64,000 bases of DNA from Berberis thunbergii. Taxonomy: Eukaryota > Streptophyta > Magnoliopsida > Ranunculales > Berberidaceae. The notes under the pieces were generated by a model. The model worked only from the letters and a program-made list of their open reading frames with translations, had not been told where the DNA came from and did not search any database. Shown one piece after another: positions 21,869-32,600 of this stretch. How positions within the stretch are numbered: position 1 is the first letter of the stretch; every line of letters starts with the position of its first letter. The position numbers and the translations under genes were made by a program. The stretch lies in assembly GCA_003290165.1 (NCBI GenBank), contig QNQO01010655.1:1-64000 (forward strand), read 5' to 3'.

Positions 21869-23945
21869 ACCATACTATACCCCCGTACAAACTTCCTATA
21901 ATACCAGTGAGACCCAAAAACCCACGTAATTCAGTAAGAGCCTTTGGTTGTGGCCATTCTAATATAGCTTGAATTTTCAATAGATCCATGGCAACACCCT
22001 TCATTGAGATGATATGTCCCAAATAACTCAACTTTGAGCATCCAAACTCACATTTCTTCTGGTTAGCATATAACTGATGTCTCTGTAATAACTCCAATAT
22101 TGTTTCCAAATGCTCAAGATGTGCTTCAATTCCTTTGCTATAAACCAGTATGTCATTAAAAAATACAAGCACAAACTTACGCAAATAAGGCCTGAAGATG
22201 GAGTTCATCAGTGCTTGAAACGTTGCCAACGCATTTGTATGACCAAAGGGCATTACTAGAAATTCATAATGCCCCTCATGTGTACGAAAATCAGTCTTTG
22301 CTTCATCCCCTTTTTGATGTCGAATCTGATGATAGCCTGATTTAAGGTCCAACTTGGAGAAAATATCTGCTCCATGAAGTTCATCTAACAATTCGTCGAT
22401 GATAGGAATTGGAAACCGATCCGGCATTGTCTGTTTATTCAGTGCACGATTGTCCACACAAAAGTGCCACCCTCCATCTTTCTTCTTAACTAACAGTACT
22501 GGACTAGAGAAAGGACTTACACTATGATCCCCGCATCCAACATCTCAGATATCAACTTCTCAATTTCATTCTTCTGAAATTGAGGGTAACGATAGGGATG
22601 CACATTGACTGGGCTTGATCCTTCGTGCATAACAATAGAATGCTCGTACCATCTTTTTGGAGGCAACCCTGATGTTATTTGGAAGACGCCTTCATATCTT
22701 TTCAAAACATCCAACAATACCGCTGGTGTCTCTGAGACCTTTCCTAATGGTACCGACATATTTTCCAATTCCACCAAGTACCCCTGTCCTTCCTGCTTGA
22801 TAGTGTGTAACATAGTTTTTAGTGAAACCAAACTCTTCCTTAATGAGGGATCGCCCTGGAGAGTGAGAGTTTCAGACCCAACTCAAAAACGCAAGCTCTG
22901 TTCTTTCCAATTTATTGAGATGGTTCCCCAAGTCTCTAACCATTGAATTCCCAGTATGACATCTGAACTGCCAAATCCTAATGGAAGGAAATCCTCCATA
23001 ATTTCTATCCCTTGTAACATCAACCGCACCCCTCGACAAACCCCACTTCCTTGGACTGAATCACCAGATCCCATGGTCACCCCATCCCGTAGCCGTAATT
23101 GGTAACTCCACATGTTCCACCACTTTTCGAGAGAGGAAATTGTGCGTCGCCCCACTGTCTATCAGAACCACTACTGGCTTTGCAATCTCTCCCTTGATTT
23201 TCATCGTCTTTGGAGTTGTTAGACCCACAACTGAACTCAAAGATACTTCCACTACTTGGCTAATCTCAGCTACTTCCAACTCTTTTTGTTCCTCCATCTC
23301 CTGAACTCCTTCTTCCTCCATTTCCCCTTCCTTCTGTGTAATAAGTACACTGACCTTTTTCCTTTTGCAGCGATGACCCGGAAAGAATTTATCGTCACAT
23401 CTGAAGCATAATCCTTTCTCTCGCTTCCCTTGGTATTCGACATCAGACAACCTTCTAGTTTCTCCTATCTAGAACGAATCTCTCTAGAATTCTTTGGAAT
23501 TTCCTGCTTGGCGATGGTTGTAGGAATCTTTGGCGAGAGACTTGTCGAAGTCTCTAGAGGATGCGTTTAAGGGATGCCCTAATGGGCTCTGTTCATTCGG
23601 CTTTGGTGCAACCCTGGCCCAATTGGAAGTATATTTGAGGCCAATCTTGTTAAACCGGTTAAAGCCTGTTTCTCCTATACTCTTTGGGCTAACTCCATAG
23701 CCCGACCCAGTTGACCCGACTCCAACATTCTCACTTCCACTTGAACGAAAGGCTTCAAGCCATTGATGAATTTGCTCAAGTAAACCTCTTCCGCCATGGT
23801 TTCCAAAGGAGCTGCCAGTGTCACAAACTTTCGGCGGTAATCCGCCATTGAACCCTCTTGCTGAAGAGCAAAAAATTGGTCGCACAAGGACCCCTTTTGG
23901 TTTGCTCGAAATTTTTTGATCAATAACCCTTTTAGTTCTTCCCAA
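21869..23945 (-). pseudogene. Ty3/gypsy element 2 gag-pol remnant
   Basis: Visible pieces in order: a retrotransposon gag domain (23923-23675); a zinc knuckle (CFRCDDKFFPGHRC) and protease active site DSGATHNF (23450-23061); the rest of the protease after a frameshift (23155-22883); and RT (22831-21869) broken into frames. The RT catalytic box reads FFNDILVYS, so the first aspartate of the [YF]xDD box is asparagine and the polymerase would be inactive. A further indel disrupts the frame just after GFLGLTG. Gag upstream of 23945 is too decayed to follow. Confidence 0.85.
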
Positions 23946-24430
23946 AATAGAATCGATCTTCTTTTACTCTCTCATTGATACCATAGCAGTGCATCTGTTT
24001 CAAAAGAGATTACTGTCGCTTCAATTCTTTCTTCATTAGTGTATCTTTGCAAAGAAAAATCGCTCGGCCTTCGAGATCCAGCCATCTGGATTTGATCCCT
24101 CAAAGATGGGCATTTCCAATCTTCTGTGCTTTTCTGTCAAATTGAAACCCCTGTGAAGAAGATCCTTCGCCACCCATACCATTTGGACTCTGTGTCTCTA
24201 CATTGTTTGGAGGTATTTGATCCTTCACTGTGGTAAAGAAGTTTTTAGAGCCTCCTCTTGCATTTTCATCATTTGTGTCATTCTTTGCATCATTTCTTGA
24301 AAATCCTCTCTTAGCAAACCTACTTGTCCTTGAACAACTTCTTTCATGGCCTCAATTCTTGCATTAGCACTTGATCCTGTATTTTTTCCAGCAATTTCTC
24401 CTTAGAATCGAGTTGCTATGATACCAGATT

Positions 24431-24881
24431 TGTTATGATCTGCAGGTTGGAGCAAATCAGATCAGGAATACTTGTAGTAAATTGCTGAAAGATCCTTGCA
24501 TAATGAGGGGCTGATAGGCTAGAACAGAGAAATCAAAGCAAGAATACAAACAAGAACAATTCACACTGGAGAAATGAAAGCTGCAAAATGAAATGTAGTG
24601 TATTGAATGTAAGGCTATTCGAGATGCCTTAATCTCCTAAGATCAATTGCTCAATGTACATTTGATTACAGAATGAATGAATCATGTTTCTCCTGTTCTC
24701 CTCTTATTTATAGAAGTATCTCTACTTGATCCTCAACTCACCCTGCAACCACTTACACAACACAGAGCACTAACAACAACTTGCAACTAACAATGCACAA
24801 TACATAGCAACTAACAATATAGCAACTTGCACTATGACTACTTGGATTCACTCACTCTTTCTTCTTGTATACGTAAACCTT
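24431..24881 (-). repeat. 5' LTR (part) of Ty3/gypsy element 2
   Basis: The sequence adjoining the primer-binding site begins tgttatgatc on the plus strand. At least 451 bp of LTR precede the CACTA insertion. The remainder may continue at 32622 for a short distance (to about 32640, ending cctatca), but no second LTR is present to confirm it. Confidence 0.65.
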
Positions 24882-24894
24882 CACTACACCAAAA

Positions 24895-25105
24895 TGCTCG
24901 TTTAGCTACGGGGAGGTGGCCACGGCTCTAAGCCGTTGGTTTATTTGCCACGGCTATAAACCGTGGATAGTGTGGCCAACGGCCAAAAACCGTGGCTAAA
25001 AAAATAGTTAGCCACGGCTCTAAACCGTGGGTGCATTAGCCACGGCCAAAACCGTTGCTATATTGTGCAACGGCCAAAAACTGTTGCTAAATTAAATCGC
25101 TTTGC
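24895..25105. repeat. Left subterminal repeats of the CACTA element
   Basis: Multiple copies of gccacggctctaaaccgtgg-like palindromes and variants (aaccgttgctaa, caacggccaaaaac), each able to form a short hairpin. Such arrays are the usual binding sites of CACTA accessory transposase. Confidence 0.85.
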
Positions 25106-25239
25106 ACGTGCCACGCTCCTGCGAGTGAGAGATTTGGAGAGTGCATGATTTCGCGCTCTGGCGAAAATTTGGGGAGAGTGATTTCACGCTCTGGCGAAAA
25201 AAATTGGGGAAAAAATTTGGCGGAATTTTCTTTTGCTAT

Positions 25240-25500
25240 TTCGACCAAGATTTCGACCTAAATCAGACATAGGTTTGGCGCAGAGGAGAAGAAGGACGAA
25301 CTGAAGAAGAAGATGAAGAACCGAAGCAGATTCTCAGATCCAGCGAGAGCTTCAGATCCAGCGAGGAGCTCTCTGCCCTGATCTCAGATCCAGCGAGCAG
25401 CTCTCTGCCCTGATCTCAGATCCAGCGAAGAGGAGGGGTTCCAGCGAGGAGAAGAGATTCTCGCCCTGCTCTCAGATTAGTTCAGATCTCCTTCCAGGTA
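25240..25500 (+). other. Leader-like region with tandem units inside the CACTA element
   Basis: A purine-rich stretch is followed by about 36-bp tandem units sharing ctctgccctgatctcagatc and cagcgag. It ends at a consensus splice donor (ccag|gtaaga near 25497-25503). It resembles a 5' untranslated exon and could start a transcript through the captured exons. A (CAC)n run follows at about 25603-25634. Confidence 0.4.
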
Positions 25501-25879
25501 AGATGTTTCAGTTCCACTTAGTTATTTGCTTCTTTGAATTGGTGAGAGTTGTTTCCGCCATTCACACAAAAAATTGTCTTGCACATAATTAGATTAAGGT
25601 CCAACACCACCACCACCACCACCACCACCACCACCCTTATTTCTCAACTCTCACCAACCATGAAATGTACCAAGCACAACTAGATAACCACAACACTGCC
25701 GAGGAAAACCATTTTGTTGCTTGCAATCCCTCACTCCCTCAAGTGTCTGAAGATGGGGTTACAATGTCTGTGTTCAAACCTGGTGTCTTTAATTTATTTT
25801 ACCTTTTGTTTTTTGTATTTTTGGGTTCCTATCATCATTTCATTCATTCATTCATTTTTCCATGATGTTTTTTTTAATA

Positions 25880-25975
25880 CAATTGTTGTTTCTTCAAATC
25901 AGCTCAAGTGAACCATAGAAGCAAGTATGGGTAATTGTTGTTTCTTCAAATCAGCTCAAGTGAACCATAGAAGCT
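25880..25975 (+). repeat. Tandem duplication of about 51 bp
   Basis: The segment containing ttgtttcttcaaatcagctc and aagtgaaccatagaagc occurs twice in direct orientation. Each copy contains an acceptor-like ttcaaatcag, so a splice acceptor may be duplicated. Confidence 0.7.
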
Positions 25976-26960
25976 CAACAACTTTAACTTCCTCAACTCC
26001 AGGTACTCGAACAATATTTTTTTTTTGCAATAATTGATCTTTTCTTTTAATGGAGTCTCTTAAGTTTCAGTTTTTGTTGATGGGTTTTTCTTATTTTGCT
26101 TAGATTCTGTGTTTTTGTGTTAATATCTATATGAGGCAATGGGGTTTTGGTATAATTTTATTGGATCTTTTACTCAAATAGAAATCCATTTAAAAACTAA
26201 ACTTTGTTGTAATTATGTGTGTTAATGGTGTTTTAGGACCTCAAAATTGTCAGTTTTTATCTCAAATTGAACTGGGATCTTCTTCCTCTTGGAATCCAAA
26301 CAATATCCATTATGTCATTTCTTGAACATGTTCCTTAAGTTTCAGAATCTTTCACACCAAGTCCCTTAATTAATAATCTGCTTTAGTTTTGTGTTAAAAC
26401 ATCAAAAGCTCCAGCTTGACTCAAAAACACCGGATGGCATTTTTTACAACACTTATTCATATGAAGTCTCATTTGTACAATTAGTATGTGGACAGAACCC
26501 ATTTCTATCCACTTGCAAGTGCCTATCTCTTCGAGATGTTGTGCCTTTTACAAAAAAAACAATTCTCAAGGAGTGTTGATTCAGAGTCTTGTTTATGTTG
26601 AGAAGGTAAGCCTCTTTGTTTTGAGAAGAAGACCGAAAGAAGGTAATTTGAACATTTTTCTTTTGTTTCTGTCATTGCATGGTGTAGATTCTCTTCTTCC
26701 TATCATGTTGTAGATCAGCTTCATATTGCTTTAAATTGTGGTTAATTTTGTCAGTCATGATTTGTACTTTCTGCCACTATGATTGCCCTTTTAATCTGAG
26801 TGAGTTTTGAAAATATAGGATCCAAGTATAAAGGAATTAGCTCACCAAAGAAAAGGCTTTATATTGAACCAGGTACAATATTTAACATTTCCATCCCTTG
26901 TTTGAAATGACACAAAATGGTTGTCTATGAATTTTCATTTTGGCGCAATGTATGATGTAG

Positions 26961-28151
26961 CTTCTTCGAAGGAGTAGTGGATTTAAAAAAGTTTCTGCGA
27001 CTCGCCAACCAAACACCTATGGAATTTGGATGTGGAGCGAGCCCTTAAGAAGTGATGTTCTTTATGGAACTGAAAACAATGTCTTACTTTTGGATAGTGA
27101 AATTGGTGCTTACGATGAGGGGATGGTTAGTTTTCATCTTTGTATTAGTGTGGGTTTTATTATTTTAGGACTTTATTGGCAGTTGAGAATAAATTTTGGC
27201 TTTTCTCCTTGCAGGGTGGATACAATACAGAGATAATCTCAATGTCTATCTTGTTATCTTGCATGTTTATCTACAATCAGGTGTGTGACCTTGTTCATTT
27301 TAAAACTTAGCAGATTAGGCAGGTGTGTGACCTTGTTCATTTTAAAACTTAGCAGATTAATCAGGTGTGTGACCTTGTTATCTTGCATGTTCATTTTTAA
27401 ACTTAGCAGATGGCATGACTCCTTGTTTTGTTCTTGTTGAATTGCCATCTAGTCAATAAGCTTAAGCTGTTAGAGCAGGCAAATCTAACACGTCAAACAA
27501 TCAGGGTCATGGACAATGTGTGGACTGTGGAGTGGACTTTGGTCCTTGTAGTTCTTTCATTCTATAACTGTCTTATTTTGCTCAGATGGGTGATTTTAAT
27601 GAAGCTGCACTTGACCATCTTTCCATTGTCACTGACATGATTAAGCATGTTCTTATGCGAGCATCTGGTGAGATGACTACATGATTAACCATGTTATGCA
27701 ATTAGATTTATTTTCGAATATGATATATTTGTTCAACCTATTCCGCGCAGGATTTCTATCTAGACTTAGTAGAGGATAATAGCAAAATAATGCCAAATGA
27801 TTACCTCGAGCTAGCCTTGATGCCTGCTCAACAATCTGGTGGAAAAGATGCAATTGCCAAAAATGAGGTCTAGAGTGGGATAATACTTGCAACAATTTAA
27901 TCATTTATGTTTTGATCTGTTTATCATGCTTAATTTGTATCCAAGTTTTGAATAACAGGGCTTGGCTTCTTAATATCCCTGTCAAGTACTAAATATATTA
28001 TTGTTATCCGTATTCAAGTTATTAATTTGTTTTTTTAATATGTATATTAGATCCGGGATTATATCCTCACACTCTTTCGAGAACGAGAATGCTTTGCCTT
28101 AGTGCGACCTTTGAATAATGAAAATAAACTACAGCAACTTGATCAGCTCTC
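26961..28151 (+). pseudogene. Captured fragment of a guanylate-binding-protein-like GTPase gene (five exons)
   Basis: Exons at 26961-27125, 27215-27280, 27586-27667, 27751-27867 and about 28051-28151 encode pieces of a plant GBP/atlastin-type GTPase domain. Recognisable segments are LLRRSSGFKK, GIWMWSEPL, LLLDSEIGAYDEG, MFIYNQ, MGDFNEAALDHLSIVT, DFYLDLVEDN, DYLELALMPAQ and ECFALVRPLNNENKL. The P-loop exon at the front is absent. The exon encoding the segment between the RASG and DFYLDL pieces is also missing, which breaks the frame at that junction (read-through meets TAA). Introns are retained, and all borders but one (GTCTAG after KNE) look normal. It cannot encode a working GTPase. Confidence 0.88.
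27281..27411 (+). repeat. Three tandem 42-bp units duplicating a splice donor
   Basis: The unit starts gtgtgtgaccttgttcattt right at the donor of the second captured GBP exon and is repeated at about 27323 and 27365. Each unit boundary recreates CAG|GTGTGT, so three donor-like sites lie in tandem. Confidence 0.75.
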
Positions 28152-28169
28152 CGTGGGTTTCATGTTTGT

Positions 28170-28560
28170 CGACAGCGCAACATAATACACAATATCCTGG
28201 AAGAATATGAGAGCCGACAGCGCAAGGTAAATCATTGCGCAAATTCTATTCTATTTTGTTTTTGGGGGTTGCCTTAATCATTGGAAGCATCACTTTGCAG
28301 ATTGAAAAATTGGAAGCCGACGACAGAGAATTGAAAAAGTGTTTAGCTGAGATAGATAATTTGAAGGTGAGATATGTTATATGTTAATTCTGCTACTTTT
28401 CTATAATTAGTGATCAGTTAATTTCTTTAATGGCATTTCATCATTTATGTTTGCTGTATTTTCATGTTGTGTTACAGACTGCACTTGCAAGTGAGCACTA
28501 TCTTGGAAACAGAAGTGAGCACTATCGCCATTGTTGCAGTAGACATGGTGAGCTTAGTGA
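28170..28560 (+). pseudogene. Coiled-coil-coding exons of unknown origin in the CACTA element
   Basis: Segments with splice-like borders read NILEEYESRQRK then gtaaat, and, after a tttgcag acceptor, EKLEADDRELKKCLAEIDNLK then gtgaga. The heptad-like Leu/Ile spacing suggests a coiled coil. They follow the GBP fragment directly and might be its C-terminal coiled coil or another gene; I cannot decide. No start, and an interrupted frame. Confidence 0.4.
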
Positions 28561-28689
28561 GCTAAAGAATTGTGATTGTGACTTTGTCAGTGAGTTCTGG
28601 TTTGCAAATTCTTCTCATTTGTTTGGTTGGCATTTGTATTTGCATACTCTCTCTGTTATAAATTTGATGCCTAACCCCTCTTAAACTAA

Positions 28690-29928
28690 CAAACAACAAC
28701 GAAAATGTCAGCTTTAGTGGAAGAAAGCGGCTCCCTCGTGAAATTTATTTTTCTCCAACTTTTGATAAGGGAGAAATTTAGAGTTTTAAGAGACCCCTAG
28801 CTCATTGATCAACTTCAGTAGTGTAGATGGAACAATAGCCATTATCAGTGTCTTGCAAGTGAGAGAAACCTCATGTCCATATTTTCCAAAAACTTTTATG
28901 TAGGTTAAGGAAAGATTGAATAATTGTTATAGAAGTGAAAGCACAACACAACTTGAAGTTAGCAAGCCATGTCAGAAAGAAAGTTGTGTTGCCTCCAAGT
29001 TCCAAGGGATGTTGTTGCTGCTTGAATGTTTACACCTCTATAACTTAATTTGAGAATGTAGGGGTCCTCCTATGTTCTCAAATAATTGTGGTTTCTGGTA
29101 ACTCTCCACCATAAAGAGATAAACAGTGAATGCTTTGTTGTAGCATGTTTCAGTTTTAATGTCTAGTTGTTGAAATTCAAGGATAGTTTATAATGTATGA
29201 ATAATTTTGGTTTATGAAGGTTAAATTGCTTTCTAAGGATTGGGTAGGATGGATTATGTTGATTGGGTACTTGTATGAAGAATCATCCTTTATAAGATCT
29301 GGCTGAACCAGTTGTGGAGTTTTTTGTAGTAAAGAATTTTTTGCTAGCATTCAGTTGGAGAAATTATTAGTTCTAAAATTGAGTTAGCTCTTTGGCTTTG
29401 CTAGCTACTGCACACATTCGGATATGTGTCCAACTTAGGCAACACTAGTAATGTGGTTGCTATAGTTTGGTGGGATTTCTATCTAGACATGTTTGTGCAT
29501 GTAGGCACTAGGCACATATTATGTTATAATACATTATGATATTTCGTATTCTGTTGTCAAAGGTCCAGGCATAATGGCCATTCACTAGTTTAGACGGGGA
29601 GGAAGTAGTTTAGACGGGGAGGAAGTAGGCACATATTAGATGTCAGTATATGCTTCTTCACATTTTCCTCAGTCCTAAACCCTTACCATTCAGCAATCAA
29701 TAGAATATAGAAATGAATGACTGACAATTTGACGTTCTACAAAAATGCAACTGGCATAAGATTGAACTAATGTGTGTCCTTTTTTAGTTTAGAACTTGTT
29801 CCTTGTTTAATCCATCTATTACCCTTCCTGGATTTATTGTATTCTACCACATACATGCCTAAATTTCTTGCACCTTTCTTTATATATGCGAATATGTCTC
29901 TGAATTCGCTCTGTTATATTTCTTGCAG
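28690..29928. other. CACTA interior without recognised content
   Basis: No domain or repeat recognised apart from a short duplicated word (agtttagacggggaggaagt) at about 29588-29627. Confidence 0.4.
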
Positions 29929-30039
29929 TTGATATATAGACCTAATACTGGAGAGATTCTTGGTGTTCATATCTTCGGGATGCATGCTGCAGATCTTATT
30001 CATGAAGCATCTAATGCTATTGCCTTGGGTACACGTATC
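29929..30039 (+). pseudogene. Captured exon of plastid-type dihydrolipoyl dehydrogenase
   Basis: After a good acceptor (ttcttgcag) an open stretch of 37 codons reads [17 protein letters not shown], then [20 protein letters not shown]. This is characteristic of the C-terminal dimerisation domain of the plastid E3 subunit of pyruvate dehydrogenase. In the normal enzyme the domain continues toward the catalytic HxxHPT motif. Here homology stops abruptly after GTRI, without a donor, so the fragment was cut inside the exon. Same strand as the captured GBP and bZIP pieces. Confidence 0.85.
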
Positions 30040-32013
30040 CGGGTTCTCTTTGTGACCTAAATTTGAGCAAAGACCATCAATTCCTAAGCAAATTAGTAAA
30101 AGATACATCACTTGAAAACTTTTTGCAGAAAAGTCTATATCTGGATTCCTTGATCATCTGAACTTTATGACACTTATTTGTTTGTATGTACTTTGAAAGT
30201 AATAGTATTTCGTCTTTCTTGAGATCAGATGCATTTAGGGATTTTTGTCGCACATACTTCCAGGAAGCTAGTATCCATTCCTACAATGTGCTATGTCATG
30301 CTTCAATAATTGTCATAGCTGAATAAAATGTTCACTGCTCACTTGGCAAAAGGTGAGTATACTGGTGCAAATTGTGCTAAATTAGTACATATTACAATTC
30401 TTTGACTAGAATATGCTACTAGGCATGATTCACTTCGGTTTAGACCAATCATTCTAAAAATGGGCATGCCTCTGAAAACTTATTGTATAATATTTCAGCT
30501 GCTTCAGTAATTGCTTCTCCCTATTGTTAGACTTTTTATCCTATACTGACATTCAGTTTGGTATCTGTTTCGGGTTATCGAGTTGACAAGATCATTGAGA
30601 TGGCACACCAAAGGCTAACAACAATCATTATTGGTGGTTGTACATGTGTGTTGAAATTAATATTTATTGTTATTAATTTTAATCAAATTAATATTTCGGG
30701 TTAATCAAATTACTCTTCTAATAAGCCTGAAGGTCCAGTAGGTGTGACAGTGATACACCTAACTTATTGCAAAGTTTGCACGTGACAAACAATTAGATCT
30801 TAAACTTTTTGGCGTAAAAATTGCTAAAACATGAACTTACAGACAAGGCTTGAACCTTCAAGACAAGCTTGATTTTTTTTCTTCTTCTTGTGACTAAAAT
30901 TAGTACTAGTGATCTACAGACAGAAGTAAAATGTCCTCACACTTGTACCTGAAGTTGGTTCCTGGACATGGGTCTGCTTAGAAGTGATCTTTTATATCCG
31001 TTTCCAATGTAGATATTTATGCATCTGTTACTCCTCTCATGCGTCTTCTTTGTTGTCACTGATTTTTTAATGATTTTCAATCTTTCACATGTTTCTATTG
31101 GTCTAATCTGCTCAGCATATTTAGTGATTGCTAACTGTTGGTAACACATTTGTTCCAACCTTTCTTTTCTGGCTTGTGGTAGACCTGCTGCTCTTAGTCA
31201 AAGCATGGCTGTATATAAGAAGTCCATTGTTACCTTCAAAGAGGTATTCCTTATCAATTCTTCTATACCCTGTTTTATCCCTTTCAGGATGTAACACTAC
31301 ATGATCTGGATGCGGTAAATGCTCGACCACAAGGTGATCATCCAATTATTGTAGACTGCTCATTTGTTGTTTTGTTGCTTGTACATTTGAATTTGCATTT
31401 GCATTGATGAAGGATGCCTTTCTCCATTCAGTTAGGTGCTATTCAGTTATAGATTTTTCCTCAAGCAAGACTTACTACATTCATATGGGTTCATATTTGG
31501 TGTAATGCCTTTGAAAAAAAAATTCCTTTGATGAACTCTTCTGAGGATGGTCAGTTGTATGTCCTGTTCTGGTTTGCATGTTTAGGCATTTCCGAGCGGA
31601 TTTTTATGAATTAATGAATGGTTCCTAGAATGTTCTTGTGCATCAGTGATTTGAGTTTTTGGTGTCCTATAAAGATCATAAGAGTATTATAGTAGTTTAA
31701 GTAGATTGTCCTATCAGAGCCTTGCATAATCAGTATACGTTGCCTGGAGTGAGTTCAGTGGCTTTATGAACACTATCAGTTTATTGATCACAATGTTTAT
31801 TTTTTGATTGTTTGGTCCATTTTTTTTCATAGGGTCATGGCCCAATCCAAGTTAGATATGTCGATGGAGAACGAGAACGTCTTGGTAATTGCTTGTTCCT
31901 TAGATATGCCCAATCCAAGTTAAATGCTTGTCAAAATCAAACTCACGGGGTATACACGTCGATTCATAAGGTTTGCATGATCCATGCCATCAGAGGTTTA
32001 CATGGAAAACTTA
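30040..32013. other. CACTA interior, mostly unassigned
   Basis: One short segment at about 31834-31886 has exon-like borders (tcatag before, gtaatt after) and is open in two frames, but I do not recognise it. The rest shows no domains or structured repeats. Confidence 0.35.
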
Positions 32014-32070
32014 TTGAGAAGGCTTGCTCAGAATAGAGAGGCAGCAAGGAAAAGCAGACTCAGAAAGAAG
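32014..32070 (+). pseudogene. Captured bZIP basic-region exon (TGA-type)
   Basis: Nineteen codons read LRRLAQNREAARKSRLRKK, the DNA-contacting basic region of TGA-class bZIP factors, with the N-x7-R/K core (NREAARKSR) intact. The match ends exactly at a gtttat junction, the position where TGA genes carry an intron before the leucine zipper. No zipper follows. Alone it could bind DNA only if dimerised by other means. Confidence 0.85.
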
Positions 32071-32199
32071 GTTTATTTGTAGTGCATGTAGATAGATGAT
32101 CAGTAGCCAATGATGAATTGTAAATGTTGCTGCTGTAATGAATTGCTTGAAAGCAATTGTTGGAATTTGCTGATCATAGGTTGTAAATGCTATTTTTAA

Positions 32200-32215
32200 A
32201 TTTAATAAAAAGTCA
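32200..32215 (+). terminator. Possible poly(A) signal of a chimeric transcript in the CACTA element
   Basis: An AATAAA word (tttaataaaaagtc) lies about 130 bp after the bZIP fragment and before the right subterminal array. It could end a transcript crossing the captured exons. AATAAA is common in DNA this AT-rich. Confidence 0.3.
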
Positions 32216-32314
32216 TATTAAATTTTATTTATTTGATGCACGTGCTGAATTATACTTACCCATAAGATGTAATTAAAAGTCATTTGATAGCAAAAAAAAA
32301 AAAAAAAAATTACT

Positions 32315-32600
32315 ATTCACGGCTTAAAACCGTGGCTAAAAGTTTAGCAACGGTTTTAAGCCGTGGCAAGTCTGGCCACGGTTTTAAGCCGTTGCTAAAC
32401 TTGCCACGGCTTAAAACCGTTGCTAAACTTTTAGCAACGGTTTATAACCGTGGCTAAAGCATCAACCGTCCTGAAAATAAAACCGTTGCTAAAATTTTAG
32501 CAACGGTTTATAGCCGTTACAAAGGATTTCGCGACGCCCCTGTAGTCCACGGCTCTTAGCCGTGGCAATGGCTTACGCCCACGGTATAGAACCGTTGCTA
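32315..32600. repeat. Right subterminal repeats of the CACTA element
   Basis: Repeated ccacggcttaaaaccgtggc-type palindromes mirror those of the left end and lie within 300 bp of the right terminus. Confidence 0.85.

Larger units (their letters stand above)
21865..24881 (-). mobile_element. Truncated Ty3/gypsy element 2 (LTR to RT)
   Basis: A minus-strand element. Its 5' LTR begins at 24431 and is cut by the CACTA insertion at 24882. A primer-binding site (tggtatcatagcaac, 24425-24411) is followed by gag, zinc knuckle, protease and reverse transcriptase, and homology ends at about 21868. RNase H, integrase and the 3' LTR are missing. Because RNase H and integrase are absent, the Ty3/gypsy call rests on the RT motifs ([28 protein letters not shown]). 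Confidence 0.85.

Noticed and set aside
25927..26002. Possible N-myristoylated kinase first exon (MGNCC start)
   Set aside because: The ATG-GGT is created at the seam of a 51-bp tandem duplication, so the resemblance is probably accidental.
27281..27411. CRISPR-like repeat array
   Set aside because: Units are contiguous tandem copies without variable spacers, in a plant intron.
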